From Sphingomonadales bacterium (lineage in GTDB: Bacteria > Pseudomonadota > Alphaproteobacteria > Sphingomonadales > Sphingomonadaceae), in NCBI GenBank assembly GCA_027488785.1, contig JAIYAY010000009.1, positions 124,001 to 188,000 on the forward strand: a stretch of 64,000 nucleotides of DNA. The letters run 5' to 3'. Shown one piece after another: positions 47,837-57,676 of the stretch. The notes below the pieces were generated by a model. It was not told the origin of the DNA and did no database searches. It worked only from the letters and a program-made list of their open reading frames with translations. How positions within the stretch are numbered: the stretch's first letter is position 1; the number at the start of each line of letters is the position of its first letter. Both the position numbers and the translations under genes were made by a program.

Positions 47837-47850
47837 AAAAGGTTGGTAAT

Positions 47851-48636
47851 GTGACCCGCCTCTCTTTCGCCTTCGCCAAACCACACCCCGCCCTCGTAAC
47901 CTTCATCACCGCTGGAGATGGAGACACGACCGCCAATCTTGATGCGCTCGTCGCGGGTGGGGCGGATGTGATTGAACTTGGCATGCCGTTCACCGACCCA
48001 ATGGCGGACGGCCCTGCCATTCAAGAAGCAAATATCCGCAGTTTGAATGCTGGGACCAAAACCGCTGATATTTTCGCCCTCGCCGCTGCCTTTCGCAAAC
48101 GCCATCCTGACACGCCCTTGGTATTGATGGGTTATGCCAATCCGATGACCATACGTGGCGGTGACTGGTTTGCCTCCGAATGCAACAAGGCGGGCGTTGA
48201 CGGCGTCATCTGCGTCGATATTCCGCCGGAGGAAGACCCGGAGCTTGGCCCTGCGTTGCGCAATGCTGGCATTGACCTTATCCGCTTGGCGACCCCCACA
48301 ACCGACGCCACGCGCTTGCCGACGGTCCTTAATGGCGCGTCGGGTTTCCTTTATTATGTCAGCGTGGCTGGCATCACCGGCCTACAAGTCGCCGCACAAA
48401 CGAGCATTGATGAAGCTGTCGCGCGCTTGAAGGCCCACACCGACCTGCCAATCGCCGTGGGCTTTGGCGTTCGCACCCCCGAACAAGCCGCCAATATCGC
48501 GCGCGTTGCCGATGGCGTTGTCGTCGGCTCTGCCATAGTTGAACTAGTTGCCAAGCACGGCGCTAACGCCGCTGGTCCCGTTCGCGATTATGTGGCATCC
48601 TTAAAGCAAGCCATTGTGGCAGCCAGAAAGGTCTGA
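47851..48636 (+). CDS. trpA: Tryptophan synthase alpha chain
   Basis: A 261-residue TIM-barrel subunit cleaving indole-3-glycerol phosphate. The catalytic Glu is Glu42 in [19 protein letters not shown], with Asp53 in ADGP as its partner. [24 protein letters not shown], and [20 protein letters not shown] with GSAIVELV are family blocks. The start is GTG at 47851 with AAGG ahead; no ATG would give the normal N-terminus. It is two bases ahead of accD. The repeat pair upstream may affect its translation relative to trpB. Confidence 0.96.
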   Translation: MTRLSFAFAKPHPALVTFITAGDGDTTANLDALVAGGADVIELGMPFTDPMADGPAIQEANIRSLNAGTKTADIFALAAAFRKRHPDTPLVLMGYANPMTIRGGDWFASECNKAGVDGVICVDIPPEEDPELGPALRNAGIDLIRLATPTTDATRLPTVLNGASGFLYYVSVAGITGLQVAAQTSIDEAVARLKAHTDLPIAVGFGVRTPEQAANIARVADGVVVGSAIVELVAKHGANAAGPVRDYVASLKQAIVAARKV

Positions 48637-48638
48637 AC

Positions 48639-49493
48639 ATGAATTGGGTCACCCGCGTCCGCAACGCCATTCCCTTCATTACCAAACGCGAAACTGCTGA
48701 AACGCTCTGGCACAAATGCCTGGGGTGTCAGGCGATGATCTTCCTGCGCGAATTTGAGGAAAATCAGTCCGTATGTCCCAAATGTGACCATCATGGCCGC
48801 ATTGGCCCAGCCGCCCGCTTCGAGGCTTTATTCGACGACGAAAACTACGACATTCTCAAGCCGCCCGTCGTTGGCGAAGACCCTTTGAAATTCAGAGACA
48901 CCAAGAAATATGTGGACCGGATCAAGGCTGCGCGCCTTGCAACAGGCGAAAAGGACGCCATGAAAACCGCACGCGGCGAGATCAACGGACAAACCGTCGT
49001 CGTCAGTGTGCAGGATTTCGCCTTCATGGGTGGTTCCATGGGCATGGCAGTGGGCGAAGCCTTCATTGATGCGGTAAAGGCCGCAATCCGCGCGAAATGC
49101 CCTTATGTCATCTTCACCGCAGCGGGCGGCGCGCGTATGCAGGAGGGCATATTAAGCCTCATGCAAATGCCGCGCTCGACCGTCGCCATACAGATGCTAC
49201 ATGATGCAGGATTGCCCTATATCGTTGTGCTCACGGACCCAACCACAGGCGGTGTTACCGCATCTTACGCCATGCTCGGCGATGTGCAGATTGCGGAACC
49301 TGGCGCGCTCATTGGCTTTGCTGGGCAGCGCGTGATTGAACAGACGATCCGTGAAAAGCTGCCTGAGGGTTTCCAGCGCGCCGAATATCTGCTGGAACAT
49401 GGCATGATCGACATGGTGACCCATCGCCACGACCTGCGCGATGTGTTGTCGCAACTCATCGGCTATCTCGCGCCGGAGAAGAAGGCAGCTTGA
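48639..49493 (+). CDS. accD: Acetyl-CoA carboxylase carboxyltransferase subunit beta
   Basis: A 284-residue subunit that moves the carboxyl group from biotin to acetyl-CoA, the first step of fatty acid synthesis. The zinc ribbon has Cys27, Cys30, Cys46 and Cys49. The transferase domain includes [39 protein letters not shown] and [20 protein letters not shown], then [20 protein letters not shown]. Length is normal. The trpFBA-accD-folC order is common in alphaproteobacteria, and it is two bases after trpA. A third repeat pair follows. Confidence 0.97.
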   Translation: MNWVTRVRNAIPFITKRETAETLWHKCLGCQAMIFLREFEENQSVCPKCDHHGRIGPAARFEALFDDENYDILKPPVVGEDPLKFRDTKKYVDRIKAARLATGEKDAMKTARGEINGQTVVVSVQDFAFMGGSMGMAVGEAFIDAVKAAIRAKCPYVIFTAAGGARMQEGILSLMQMPRSTVAIQMLHDAGLPYIVVLTDPTTGGVTASYAMLGDVQIAEPGALIGFAGQRVIEQTIREKLPEGFQRAEYLLEHGMIDMVTHRHDLRDVLSQLIGYLAPEKKAA

Positions 49494-49520
49494 TAAAGCA
49501 GTTTGCAATGCCGCCTCATC

Positions 49521-49610
49521 GTCACCCTGAACGTGTTTCAGGGTCTATTTGGACGCATAGGCCGCCGGTTTTTGCCGCGGGATGGACCTTGAAACAAGTT
49601 CAGGGTGAAC
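49521..49610. repeat. Pair of REP-like palindromes between accD and folC
   Basis: GTCACCCTGAACGTGTTTCAGGGT (from 49521) and ACCTTGAAACAAGTTCAGGGTGAAC (to 49610) lie in inverted orientation about 38 bases apart. They are further copies of the family seen at 45636 and 47768. They end 24 bases before the folC start. Confidence 0.78.
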
Positions 49611-49634
49611 AACTGTGGTGGTCGGAGAGTAGGC

Positions 49635-50975
49635 ATGCCTGACCACGCCACCTCTAATGACCCCGCCGTACAGGCACAGCTAGACCGGTTAACGATGCTG
49701 TCGCCTGGCAAGGATGTTTTGGGCCTTGGACGCATCGCAACCTTGTTGGACCGGCTAGACAACCCGCATCATCATCTGCCGCCGGTCTTCCATGTGTCCG
49801 GCACCAACGGCAAGGGGTCGACCTGTGCTTTCCTACGCGGTGCCATTGAAGCCGCAGGGCTTACGGCTCATGTCTATTCCAGCCCGCATCTGGTGCGCTT
49901 TAACGAGCGTATCCGTGTTGCAGGACAGTTAATTGACGATACCAGTTTGTCCGCACTCCTGTCCGAAGTTCTCGACCATGCCGAGGGTTTGGAAGCGAGC
50001 TTTTTCGAAGTCACGACAGCCGTTGCCTTCTGCGCTTTTGCGCGGACGAAGGCCGATGCGTGCATCATTGAGGTTGGCCTTGGCGGGCGGTTAGATGCCA
50101 CCAATGTCCTCACCAAGCCCGTGGCTTGCGGCATTGCCTCGCTGGGGTTGGATCATGAGGCGTTTTTGTTGGCAGCAGAAGACGGTGTGCCAGACATGCC
50201 GCCGCTGGACCGGATCGCCTTTGAAAAGGCGGGCATTGCCAAGTCCGGCGCGCCTTTAGTGACGCAAAAATATAGCACGTCGATGGCAAGCACCGTTGCT
50301 GCACAAGCGTCCATGCACAATGCGGTAGTACATGCGCGCGGTGAAGGCTGGGATGCCGCGGTTTATGACGGCCGCCTGCATTACCGCGATGCCACCGGAA
50401 AGCTGAACCTCCCCCTGCCCCGATTGCCAGGCGCGCATCAGGCGGATAACGCAGCCTTGGCAGTGGCAATGTTGCGCCATCAATCGGCGATTTCTGTTCC
50501 CGAAGCCGCCTTGTCCGCCGCAATGGAGTGGACACGTTGGCCCGCACGGATGCAATTACTGGAAGCAGGGCCACTCACCAAATTGTTGCCCGAGGGTTCA
50601 AACATCAGGCTGGATGGCGGGCATAATCCCGACGCAGGCTCTGTGATTGGCAAGACACTGGAAGACGGTGACCCGGTACATGTCATCATTGGCATGTTGA
50701 AGAATAAGGACGCGCTTGGCTTCCTTGCGCCATTTGCACACAAAATTGAAACGCTGACGGCCGTGCCGATTCCGGCACATGAGCATCATACGCCAACCGA
50801 GCTTTGCGACGTGGCGCGTTCCAAACTGCACATCACCGACGCACGGGCATCAACCGACATTGTCGCTGCCCTAGGGCTAATTGCTGGGCAGCAAGCACCA
50901 GCTCATGTCCTCATCTGCGGCTCGCTATATTTGGCTGGCGAAGTGTTACGGCTGAACGATCAGGTGCCGGACTGA
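49635..50975 (+). CDS. folC: Bifunctional folylpolyglutamate/dihydrofolate synthase
   Basis: A 446-residue ligase of the Mur family that adds glutamate to folates. The ATP site is VSGTNGKGST (residues 54-63), preceded by the LDNPHHHLPPVFH stretch. SSPHLVRFNERIRV, FFEVTTAVAFCAFA and IIEVGLGGRLDATNV are typical; LDGGHNPDAG binds in the C-terminal domain. ATG 49635 has GGAGAG 8 bases ahead; a GTG at 49605 lies within the repeat and is unlikely. Its end overlaps the convergent permease gene by 16 bases. Confidence 0.95.
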   Translation: MPDHATSNDPAVQAQLDRLTMLSPGKDVLGLGRIATLLDRLDNPHHHLPPVFHVSGTNGKGSTCAFLRGAIEAAGLTAHVYSSPHLVRFNERIRVAGQLIDDTSLSALLSEVLDHAEGLEASFFEVTTAVAFCAFARTKADACIIEVGLGGRLDATNVLTKPVACGIASLGLDHEAFLLAAEDGVPDMPPLDRIAFEKAGIAKSGAPLVTQKYSTSMASTVAAQASMHNAVVHARGEGWDAAVYDGRLHYRDATGKLNLPLPRLPGAHQADNAALAVAMLRHQSAISVPEAALSAAMEWTRWPARMQLLEAGPLTKLLPEGSNIRLDGGHNPDAGSVIGKTLEDGDPVHVIIGMLKNKDALGFLAPFAHKIETLTAVPIPAHEHHTPTELCDVARSKLHITDARASTDIVAALGLIAGQQAPAHVLICGSLYLAGEVLRLNDQVPD

Positions 50976-52528
50976 GGCAAGCGCTTCGACTGACCTTTCC
51001 AAGCGAGTAATCCGCCTGCCACCAACAATGCTGCAAACGACAATGTGATATCATTTGCGAACTCCAATGGTTGCGAGAGGAGCAACCCGATGAGGCCAGC
51101 GACGACCAGTAAGAAGCCCAGGATACGTATCGGTCCGACCGGGTCCTTCATCGCCTTTTCATCGACAGCCGCAGCCTGATGGATGCTTTGCACGACATAG
51201 CCTTTGCTCCACAGCACCCAAAGCAAGATCATGCCCGGAATGGCGGCGACCACGGTAAAGCCCCAAAAACCGACCCAACCTACATTTTCTGCGACAATAC
51301 CCGCTGGCCCAGCCATGAACGTCCGCCCCACACCCGCGAAGGACGATAGCAACGCAAATTGGGTCGCGGTGTAGGCGATGCTAGAAAGACCCGACAAATA
51401 GGTCGCGAAAACGGTGAGACCTATTCCGCTCGTTAAGTTCTCCGTGCAAATGGCGGCAACCATCATCCAGTAATTATTGCCCGTGGCGGCCAAGATCATG
51501 AACATGATGTTGGAGAACATCATCAAAAGGCCCGAGATGAGCAAAGCGCGCCCCATGCCAAGCCACAAGATGAAAGGCGCGCCCAAGGCCGACCCCACAA
51601 TCAACGCCCCAAAGCCCCATAATTTATTGGCCGAAATATAATCCAGATCGGAAAAGCCCAAATCAACAATCATCGGGCTTAACATCGCCTGCCCCATGGC
51701 ATCCCCCACCTTGTAGACAAGGACAAAGCCGAGGATGAGAAAAGCCCCGTGGCGTGTTAAAAACTCGCGGAACGGGTTGACTACCGCCTCGGTCAACCAC
51801 TGCTTCGGCTTCATGCCTTCTACATGGGCGAAACGATCAACAAATTTGCCTGGCCCCGCCCATAACGCGCCAATGATGGCCGGAATGATGCAAAATGCCG
51901 TCAGGCCATAAGCCGTCGACCATCCGAGACCCAAGCCCTCTTGCGATGCAAAATATATGGTCCCTGCGCCAGCAATCAGATTGCCCGTGCGATAACCGAA
52001 CTGGTTTGTCGCCGTGCCGTGCGCAAATTCTTCTTCTTCGAGAATTTCGATACGATAGGCGTCAATAACGATATCCTGCGTTGCTGATAAGAACGCGGTA
52101 ATCAGTGCCCAAACCGCAAACATAGCCATATCACCGGGCTGCGGATTGCTTGCGCCCAATTGCCAGATCGAAACGAACAGCAATGCCTGCACAAAGAATA
52201 ACCAGCTTCGGCGTTGGCCGAATAATTGAGTCAAAACCGGCAGATGCAGCTTGTCGACCAACGGCGCCCAGAGGAATTTTATCGTGTAAGGAATACCCAA
52301 TGCCACCGCAAAACCGATGGTCGCGGTGTCGATGCCCACCTTTGCAAGCCAAAATGTCATTGTCGCAACCAGCAACGTCAGCGGGAAGCCGCTCGAAATA
52401 CCCAGCAGAAACGTGATGACGGGGTTTTTGCGTAAATATGGCCGGAAAGCCGGAACGGTCAGCGCAATCAATGGCAGAGCAAGCAAAATACCTGCAAAAA
52501 TGATAAAACGCATTAAATCGACCGACAT
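50960..52528 (-). CDS. AmpG-like MFS permease
   Basis: A 522-residue integral membrane protein with about 12 to 14 hydrophobic segments. FLLGISSGFPLTLLVATMTF, then the conserved DKLHLPVL-QLFGQRRSWLFFVQ area, and STQD-like LSATQDIVIDAYRIEILEEE with GYRTGNLIAGAG match AmpG, which brings muropeptides (GlcNAc-anhydroMurNAc peptides) into the cytoplasm for recycling. GGAGGGG lies ahead of the ATG. Beta-lactamase regulators (ampR, ampC) are not nearby. Other 'signal transducer' MFS proteins are similar, so the substrate is inferred. The 3' end overlaps folC. Confidence 0.9.
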   Translation of the reverse strand: MSVDLMRFIIFAGILLALPLIALTVPAFRPYLRKNPVITFLLGISSGFPLTLLVATMTFWLAKVGIDTATIGFAVALGIPYTIKFLWAPLVDKLHLPVLTQLFGQRRSWLFFVQALLFVSIWQLGASNPQPGDMAMFAVWALITAFLSATQDIVIDAYRIEILEEEEFAHGTATNQFGYRTGNLIAGAGTIYFASQEGLGLGWSTAYGLTAFCIIPAIIGALWAGPGKFVDRFAHVEGMKPKQWLTEAVVNPFREFLTRHGAFLILGFVLVYKVGDAMGQAMLSPMIVDLGFSDLDYISANKLWGFGALIVGSALGAPFILWLGMGRALLISGLLMMFSNIMFMILAATGNNYWMMVAAICTENLTSGIGLTVFATYLSGLSSIAYTATQFALLSSFAGVGRTFMAGPAGIVAENVGWVGFWGFTVVAAIPGMILLWVLWSKGYVVQSIHQAAAVDEKAMKDPVGPIRILGFLLVVAGLIGLLLSQPLEFANDITLSFAALLVAGGLLAWKGQSKRLPQSGT

Positions 52529-52620
52529 TTGGACCCCTCCAACATTATTGCGACGATGACTAACGCCATTTTCCTGAATGGCCAGTGACTTTTAAAGCAA
52601 TATGCGTCAAAGGCACGGTC

Positions 52621-53466
52621 ATGGTTAAACCTCCGTCAAAAGCATCTGCCCGTCCCACTAAGCCACCGCGTCTGCGTTGGGACAACAAACCGTCCCGTAA
52701 ACCCAACCCTAATGCTGCCCCAAGCAAGGGCGCTTTGGAACGTAAGGATGGTGAAGAGCGCATAGCAAAGTTGCTGGCACGCGCGGGCGTCGCGTCGCGT
52801 CGCGAAATCGAACGCATGATTGCCGATGGCCGGGTCACACTGAACAATGAAAAGGTGGAGACACCCGCAACCTTGCTGAAATCGCTGCGCGGAGTCGCTG
52901 TAGATGGCAAAGCCGTGGGCCAGCCTGCGCCAACCCAATTATATATGTTTCATAAGCCCGAAGGCTGCTTGACTGCAGAGCGCGACTTTAGTGGGCGCAA
53001 GACGATCTATGATGTTCTACCGAAGGATCTGCCGCGCCTGATGCCGATTGGCCGGCTCGATTTGAATACTGAAGGTTTGTTGTTGCTGACCAATGATGGC
53101 GAATTCAAACGCCAAATGGAATTACCCTCAACGGGTGTTGAACGCACCTATCGCGCGCGCTGCTTTGGCGATGTCAGTCAGGAACAACTGGAAGACCTGA
53201 TCCACGGCATTGAGATTGAAGGCGTGAAATATGGCAAAATAGACGCCAATTTAGAACGCCGCACGGGACGCAATGGCTGGGTCGAAATGACGCTAACGGA
53301 AGGCAAGAATCGCGAAGTGCGCCGCGTACTCGAACATTTGGGACTTGAGGTTAGTCGCCTGATCCGTACGCGCTACGGCCCGTTCGTTCTGGGCGAGCTT
53401 GCCCCCGGCAACGTCGGCGAAGTGCGGCGCGTGGACCTCATCGAATTTCGAAAGACGTTGAAATAA
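52621..53466 (+). CDS. rluB: Ribosomal large subunit pseudouridine synthase, RluB-like
   Basis: A 281-residue RsuA/RluB/RluE-family synthase acting on 23S rRNA. An N-terminal S4 domain (RIAKLLARAGVASRREIERM) is preceded by a lysine- and arginine-rich tail of about 45 residues. The catalytic aspartate lies in IGRLDLNTEGLLLLTNDGEF. KNREVRRVLEHLGLEVSRLI and TRYGPFVLGEL are family ends. ATG 52621 has AAAGG about 8 bases ahead; an earlier start at 52585 is not supported. The stop shares a base with rsmD (TAATG). The exact uridine modified is not certain, so RluB is the best-supported name. Confidence 0.88.
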   Translation: MVKPPSKASARPTKPPRLRWDNKPSRKPNPNAAPSKGALERKDGEERIAKLLARAGVASRREIERMIADGRVTLNNEKVETPATLLKSLRGVAVDGKAVGQPAPTQLYMFHKPEGCLTAERDFSGRKTIYDVLPKDLPRLMPIGRLDLNTEGLLLLTNDGEFKRQMELPSTGVERTYRARCFGDVSQEQLEDLIHGIEIEGVKYGKIDANLERRTGRNGWVEMTLTEGKNREVRRVLEHLGLEVSRLIRTRYGPFVLGELAPGNVGEVRRVDLIEFRKTLK

Positions 53467-54014
53467 TGCGTATTATTTCTGGCCAGTGGCGCTCACGGCC
53501 GCTTATTGCGCCGAAAGGCGACACAACCCGCCCCACGGCTGACCGCACGCGTGAGACATTGTTCTCCATGCTGACCAGTCGGCTGGGGTCGTTTGAGGAT
53601 TTGCGTGTCCTTGACCTATTTGCTGGCTCTGGCGCGCTTGGGCTTGAGGCATTATCACGGGGCGCGGCACATTGCACTTTCGTCGAACAGGATGCGCTAG
53701 CACTCGATGCCCTTGCAGCGAATATTCATAAGCTTGGCGCAAAAGATCAAAGCGATGTGCGTAAATCTTCGGTGCTGTCGCTGGGTACCGCAATCAAGCC
53801 AGCGGACATTGTCCTGATGGATCCACCTTATTTGAGCGGTGCCGGTTCAGTCGCATTGGATAAATTGGTCCGATTTGGCTGGTTCGCTCCATCCGCCTGG
53901 ATTAGCGTCGAAACCAGTATAAAAGAAGATGTCGAGGTGAAGGGTTTCACGATCGACACTGTCCGCAATGTCGGCAAAGCAAAACTGACACTATTACGGC
54001 CTGCAGCAGTTTAG
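53466..54014 (+). CDS. rsmD: 16S rRNA (guanine(966)-N2)-methyltransferase
   Basis: A 182-residue SAM-dependent methyltransferase. MRIISGQWRSRPLIAPKG and TRPTADRTRETLFSML are the RsmD signature; SAM motif I is LDLFAGSGALGLEALSRGA, and DPPY at residues 119-122 is the catalytic motif of N-methylating enzymes. Length is typical. It shares a base with the rluB-like stop and precedes the helicase gene by 89 bases. Confidence 0.95.
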   Translation: MRIISGQWRSRPLIAPKGDTTRPTADRTRETLFSMLTSRLGSFEDLRVLDLFAGSGALGLEALSRGAAHCTFVEQDALALDALAANIHKLGAKDQSDVRKSSVLSLGTAIKPADIVLMDPPYLSGAGSVALDKLVRFGWFAPSAWISVETSIKEDVEVKGFTIDTVRNVGKAKLTLLRPAAV

Positions 54015-54103
54015 CGGTTCGTCTTCCTTGCGGCGCATCATAGTTGCACCATGTGACCGAACAGCGCTTGCGGTTCGTCGTGTTGTTCCCTAACTGTTCG
54101 CCT

Positions 54104-56407
54104 ATGTCAGAAATTCTGGTCCAGACTGATCCGTCGCAAACGGAACCGCCTTGGTTGCGTGGGTTAAACCCACCGCAGCGCGAAGCTGTGCTGACGACCG
54201 AAGGGCCTGTGCTCCTGCTCGCGGGCGCAGGCACGGGCAAAACCGCCGCATTGACCGCGCGTATGGCGCAGATTTTATACACGCGCCAAGCATGGCCATC
54301 GGAAATCCTTGCCGTCACTTTCACCAACAAGGCGGCACGCGAAATGCGGGAACGCATTGGTGCAATGCTCGGGTCAGCGGTCGAAGGCATGCCATGGCTT
54401 GGCACCTTCCACAGCATTGGCGCAAAACTGCTGCGCCGCCACGCTGAAATTATTGGCCTGCAAAGCAACTTCACGATCATCGACACGGACGATCAAATTC
54501 GGCTGTTAAAGCAGCTTATTCAATCGGAGGATTTGGACGAGAAGCGTTTCCCCGCACGCGGACTTGCGGCCTTACTCGACAAATGGAAGAATGCAGGTAA
54601 ATCACCCGCAGATTTGGACGCCGCCGACAATGAGGCTTTTGCCAATGGCAAAGGACGGCATATGTATGCGCTGTATCAGGCGCGCTTGCTGGCCTTGAAC
54701 GCCTGCGACTTTGGCGATTTGTTGCTTCATGGCCTGAATCTACTGAAAAATAACCGAGACATCCTCGAAAAATATCAGGCGCAGTTCAAATATATTCTTG
54801 TCGACGAATATCAGGATACCAACGCCGTTCAGTATCTCTGGCTGCGATTGCTGGCGCAGAAACGCAAAAATATATGCTGTGTCGGTGATGATGACCAAAG
54901 CATCTATTCATGGCGCGGGGCCGAGGTTGCAAACATTCTACGCTTTGAAAAGGATTTCCCGGGCGCGAAAACGATCAAGCTTGAACAGAATTACCGTAGC
55001 ACGCCGCATATTCTTGCAGCAGCATCGGGCCTGATTGATGCCAACAGTGCGCGACTTGGCAAGACCTTGTGGACCGAGTTGGACGATGGCGAAAAGGTTA
55101 GGATCATCGGCGTATGGGATGGCCCCGAGGAGGCCCGCCGCGTCGGCGAGGAAATCGAGGCAATCCAGTATAAAGGCGAAAGTCTCGACAGTATCGCCAT
55201 CTTGGTTCGCGCGCAGCACCAGACGCGTGAATTTGAAGACCGCTTCATACAAATCGGCGTCAACTATCGGATAGTAGGTGGTTTTCGTTTCTACGAACGC
55301 GCGGAAATTCGCGATGCCATTGCCTATTTGCGTATCGTCAATCAACCTGCTGACGACTTAGCTTTTGAACGGATCGTCAACGTGCCCAAGCGCGGCATTG
55401 GCGACAAGGCGGTTGAAAAAATGCATATCGTGGCCCGCGCCGAACGCACGCCCTTATCTGTGGCCGCCGCGCGTCTGGTCGGAACCGACGAACTGACAGG
55501 TAAGGCGCGCAAGTCCCTTGCAGACCTTGTAGTCGACATTGCCCGATGGCGTGACGAGGCGGCGTCTATGTCGCCCGCCAATCTGACGCGCCTGATATTG
55601 GACGAAAGCGGCTATACCGCTGTGTTACAAGCCGAACGCAGCACCGAGGCATCGGGCCGCCTCGAAAACCTCAGCGAACTCGCGCGCGCAATGGAAGAAT
55701 ATGAAACTTTGGGTGAGTTTTTGGAGCATGTAAGCCTCGTCATGGACAATGATCGAAGCGACACGGGCGCCAGTGTCACAATCATGACCATCCATGCCGC
55801 TAAGGGCCTTGAATATGACAATGTCTTCTTAGTCGGATGGGAAGAAGGCATTTTTCCGTCGCAACGCGCGCTTGACGAAGGTGGCCTTGCCTCCTTGGAA
55901 GAAGAACGCCGTCTGGCTTATGTCGCTATCACCCGCGCCAAGCGCAAATGCACCATCATCCATGCCGCAAATCGTCGGATTTATGGCCAATGGACCAGCA
56001 GCATTCCCAGCCGCTTCATTGAAGAGCTACCGCTCGACCATATTGAGGCAGAACAGACTATGACGGGTGGCGCATCCATGTGGCGCGCAAATTGGAGCGA
56101 ACAATCCGACCCCTTCGCGCATTTGGCCGCTGCCAATCAAGGCCGAAGCAATGCGCGTGGTCCCGGTTGGCAACGCGCCGCTACCTCGGGCGGTTTCAAT
56201 CCCCGCCCGCAGCGTATAGCGGAAAACACGCGCAGCGCGGTCAGCCTTGGTAATAAGGGCAGAAGCGATCTCAGCATTGGTCTGCGCGTTTTTCATGAGA
56301 AATTCGGTTATGGCACGATTGTGTTGATTGAAGGCAATAAGCTTGAAATCGATTTTGAGCAGGCCGGCCGCAAGCGGGTGATGGATAGCTTTGTAAACGT
56401 AAGTTGA
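54104..56407 (+). CDS. uvrD: UvrD/PcrA-type 3'-5' DNA helicase
   Basis: A 767-residue superfamily 1A helicase with roles in repair and replication restart. Walker A is LAGAGTGKTAAL (residues 39-50), motif Ia VTFTNKAAREM, motif II LVDEYQDTN, motif III VGDDDQSIYSWRGA, motif IV EQNYRST and motif V/VI around TIHAAKGLEYDNVFLVG and VAITRAKRKC. The C-terminal 100 residues (after RFIEELP) are poorly conserved with a PcrA-type tail ending KRVMDSFVNVS. ATG 54104 is chosen because the family starts there. UvrD and PcrA or Rep are hard to separate from sequence; the gene symbol is the best guess. Confidence 0.92.
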   Translation: MSEILVQTDPSQTEPPWLRGLNPPQREAVLTTEGPVLLLAGAGTGKTAALTARMAQILYTRQAWPSEILAVTFTNKAAREMRERIGAMLGSAVEGMPWLGTFHSIGAKLLRRHAEIIGLQSNFTIIDTDDQIRLLKQLIQSEDLDEKRFPARGLAALLDKWKNAGKSPADLDAADNEAFANGKGRHMYALYQARLLALNACDFGDLLLHGLNLLKNNRDILEKYQAQFKYILVDEYQDTNAVQYLWLRLLAQKRKNICCVGDDDQSIYSWRGAEVANILRFEKDFPGAKTIKLEQNYRSTPHILAAASGLIDANSARLGKTLWTELDDGEKVRIIGVWDGPEEARRVGEEIEAIQYKGESLDSIAILVRAQHQTREFEDRFIQIGVNYRIVGGFRFYERAEIRDAIAYLRIVNQPADDLAFERIVNVPKRGIGDKAVEKMHIVARAERTPLSVAAARLVGTDELTGKARKSLADLVVDIARWRDEAASMSPANLTRLILDESGYTAVLQAERSTEASGRLENLSELARAMEEYETLGEFLEHVSLVMDNDRSDTGASVTIMTIHAAKGLEYDNVFLVGWEEGIFPSQRALDEGGLASLEEERRLAYVAITRAKRKCTIIHAANRRIYGQWTSSIPSRFIEELPLDHIEAEQTMTGGASMWRANWSEQSDPFAHLAAANQGRSNARGPGWQRAATSGGFNPRPQRIAENTRSAVSLGNKGRSDLSIGLRVFHEKFGYGTIVLIEGNKLEIDFEQAGRKRVMDSFVNVS

Positions 56408-56473
56408 ATCGCCAGCGTGGGGAACAGGATGATGGGGCTGGTAAAGACGCGTTCATTGCGGTTACAGTAAAGC

Positions 56474-57619
56474 ATGAACGCGGGGACTTCCAATCTCATC
56501 AACGATGCCAGAACAGCAGTTCAGCGGCGTGATGGTGCCATGGCGCAACGGTTGCTTGCGGAGCTTCCGGAAAGTGAAATGCCCTGGCTACTTTTGGCGC
56601 AGGCTTGCAACCTGATTGGCGATGTGCCCGCGGAGGAAGCTGCCTTGCAGCGGCAGCTTGATATTGATCCGCGAAACCTGCCTGGGCTGATACTGTCTGG
56701 CGAGTTAAAGGCGCGGTTAGGTGATGACCGCGCAGCGAAATCTTTCTTTCAAGCCGCCCTCAATCAGGCCACACATACGCCAAACCTTCCGACTTCGCTT
56801 CACCCAATGCTTCAACGGGCGCGCGACTTTGTGGAACAAGTGCACATCAAGTTTGAGCAGCATTTGGTTGAGGGGCTTGAAAAGGCTGGCTTTGGCCGTG
56901 ACGGCAGGGTTGGAACCGCCGTGGATTTGTTGCTTGGCCGTAAACAGCTTTACCTCCAGCAGCCTTCCAGCTTTTACTTTCCAGGCTTGCCGCAACGACA
57001 ATTTTACGAGCGCAGCGAATTTCCATGGCTCGCAGAAATCGAACAGGCAGTGCCGGAAATGCAGGCAGAATTGCGCGCGGTTTTGGCCGATGGGCAGGAC
57101 TTCGCACCTTATGTGGAGGCAAATAGCGATCGGCCGCGTGCAGCCAATCCGCTGATTAATGACCCTAAATGGGGCGCTTATTATTTTTGGCGTAACGGAG
57201 AAATAGTTGCCGAAAATGCAGCGCGCTGCCCAGTAACCATGCAAGCGCTCCAGCATGCACCTATGCCGCTGATCGACCAACGATCGCCGATTGCATTATG
57301 GTCCTTACTGAAACCAGACACGCATATTCAGCCGCATCATGGCCTATTGAACACCCGCCTCATCTGCCACATTCCGTTAATCGTCCCGCAGGATTGTGCC
57401 ATTCGCGTTGGAAATGAAACGCGAAGCTGGCGTGAGGGCGAAGCGTTGATTTTCGATGATAGCTTTGAGCATGAGGCATGGAACAAAAGCGACGAAACAC
57501 GCGTTGTTTTGCTATTTGAAATCTGGCGTCCTGAAATATCTTTGGACGAACGGGCAGCACTGACGACGATATTCGAAACGATCAATGATTATCATGGCGC
57601 ACCTGAGGACGCCGGATAG
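56474..57619 (+). CDS. TPR protein with aspartyl/asparaginyl beta-hydroxylase domain
   Basis: A 381-residue protein. Residues 1-110 are two to three tetratricopeptide-like repeats (WLLLAQACNLIGDVPAEEAA, GLILSGELKARLGDDRAAKS). From residue 165 the AspH (2-oxoglutarate- and Fe-dependent dioxygenase) domain follows: FYFPGLPQRQFYERSEFPWL, then the double-stranded beta helix with LLKPDTHIQPHHGLLNTRLI, LIVPQDCAIRVGNETRSW and the DDSFEHEAWN histidine. Animal homologues hydroxylate Asp and Asn in EGF-like domains; bacterial ones have unknown targets, some in lipid A or ornithine lipid hydroxylation. TPR repeats suggest a protein partner. It lies alone between the helicase and MFS genes. Confidence 0.88.
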   Translation: MNAGTSNLINDARTAVQRRDGAMAQRLLAELPESEMPWLLLAQACNLIGDVPAEEAALQRQLDIDPRNLPGLILSGELKARLGDDRAAKSFFQAALNQATHTPNLPTSLHPMLQRARDFVEQVHIKFEQHLVEGLEKAGFGRDGRVGTAVDLLLGRKQLYLQQPSSFYFPGLPQRQFYERSEFPWLAEIEQAVPEMQAELRAVLADGQDFAPYVEANSDRPRAANPLINDPKWGAYYFWRNGEIVAENAARCPVTMQALQHAPMPLIDQRSPIALWSLLKPDTHIQPHHGLLNTRLICHIPLIVPQDCAIRVGNETRSWREGEALIFDDSFEHEAWNKSDETRVVLLFEIWRPEISLDERAALTTIFETINDYHGAPEDAG

Positions 57620-57676
57620 TCTGCCCAGCATTCAAAAGCAGCTTTGTCGACGAATAGATGCCCCTGCCTTGCACTT

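Noticed and set aside
45636-49610. Repeats considered as a CRISPR array
   Set aside because: Units are palindromic, irregularly spaced, divided by genes and without constant-length spacers or cas genes.
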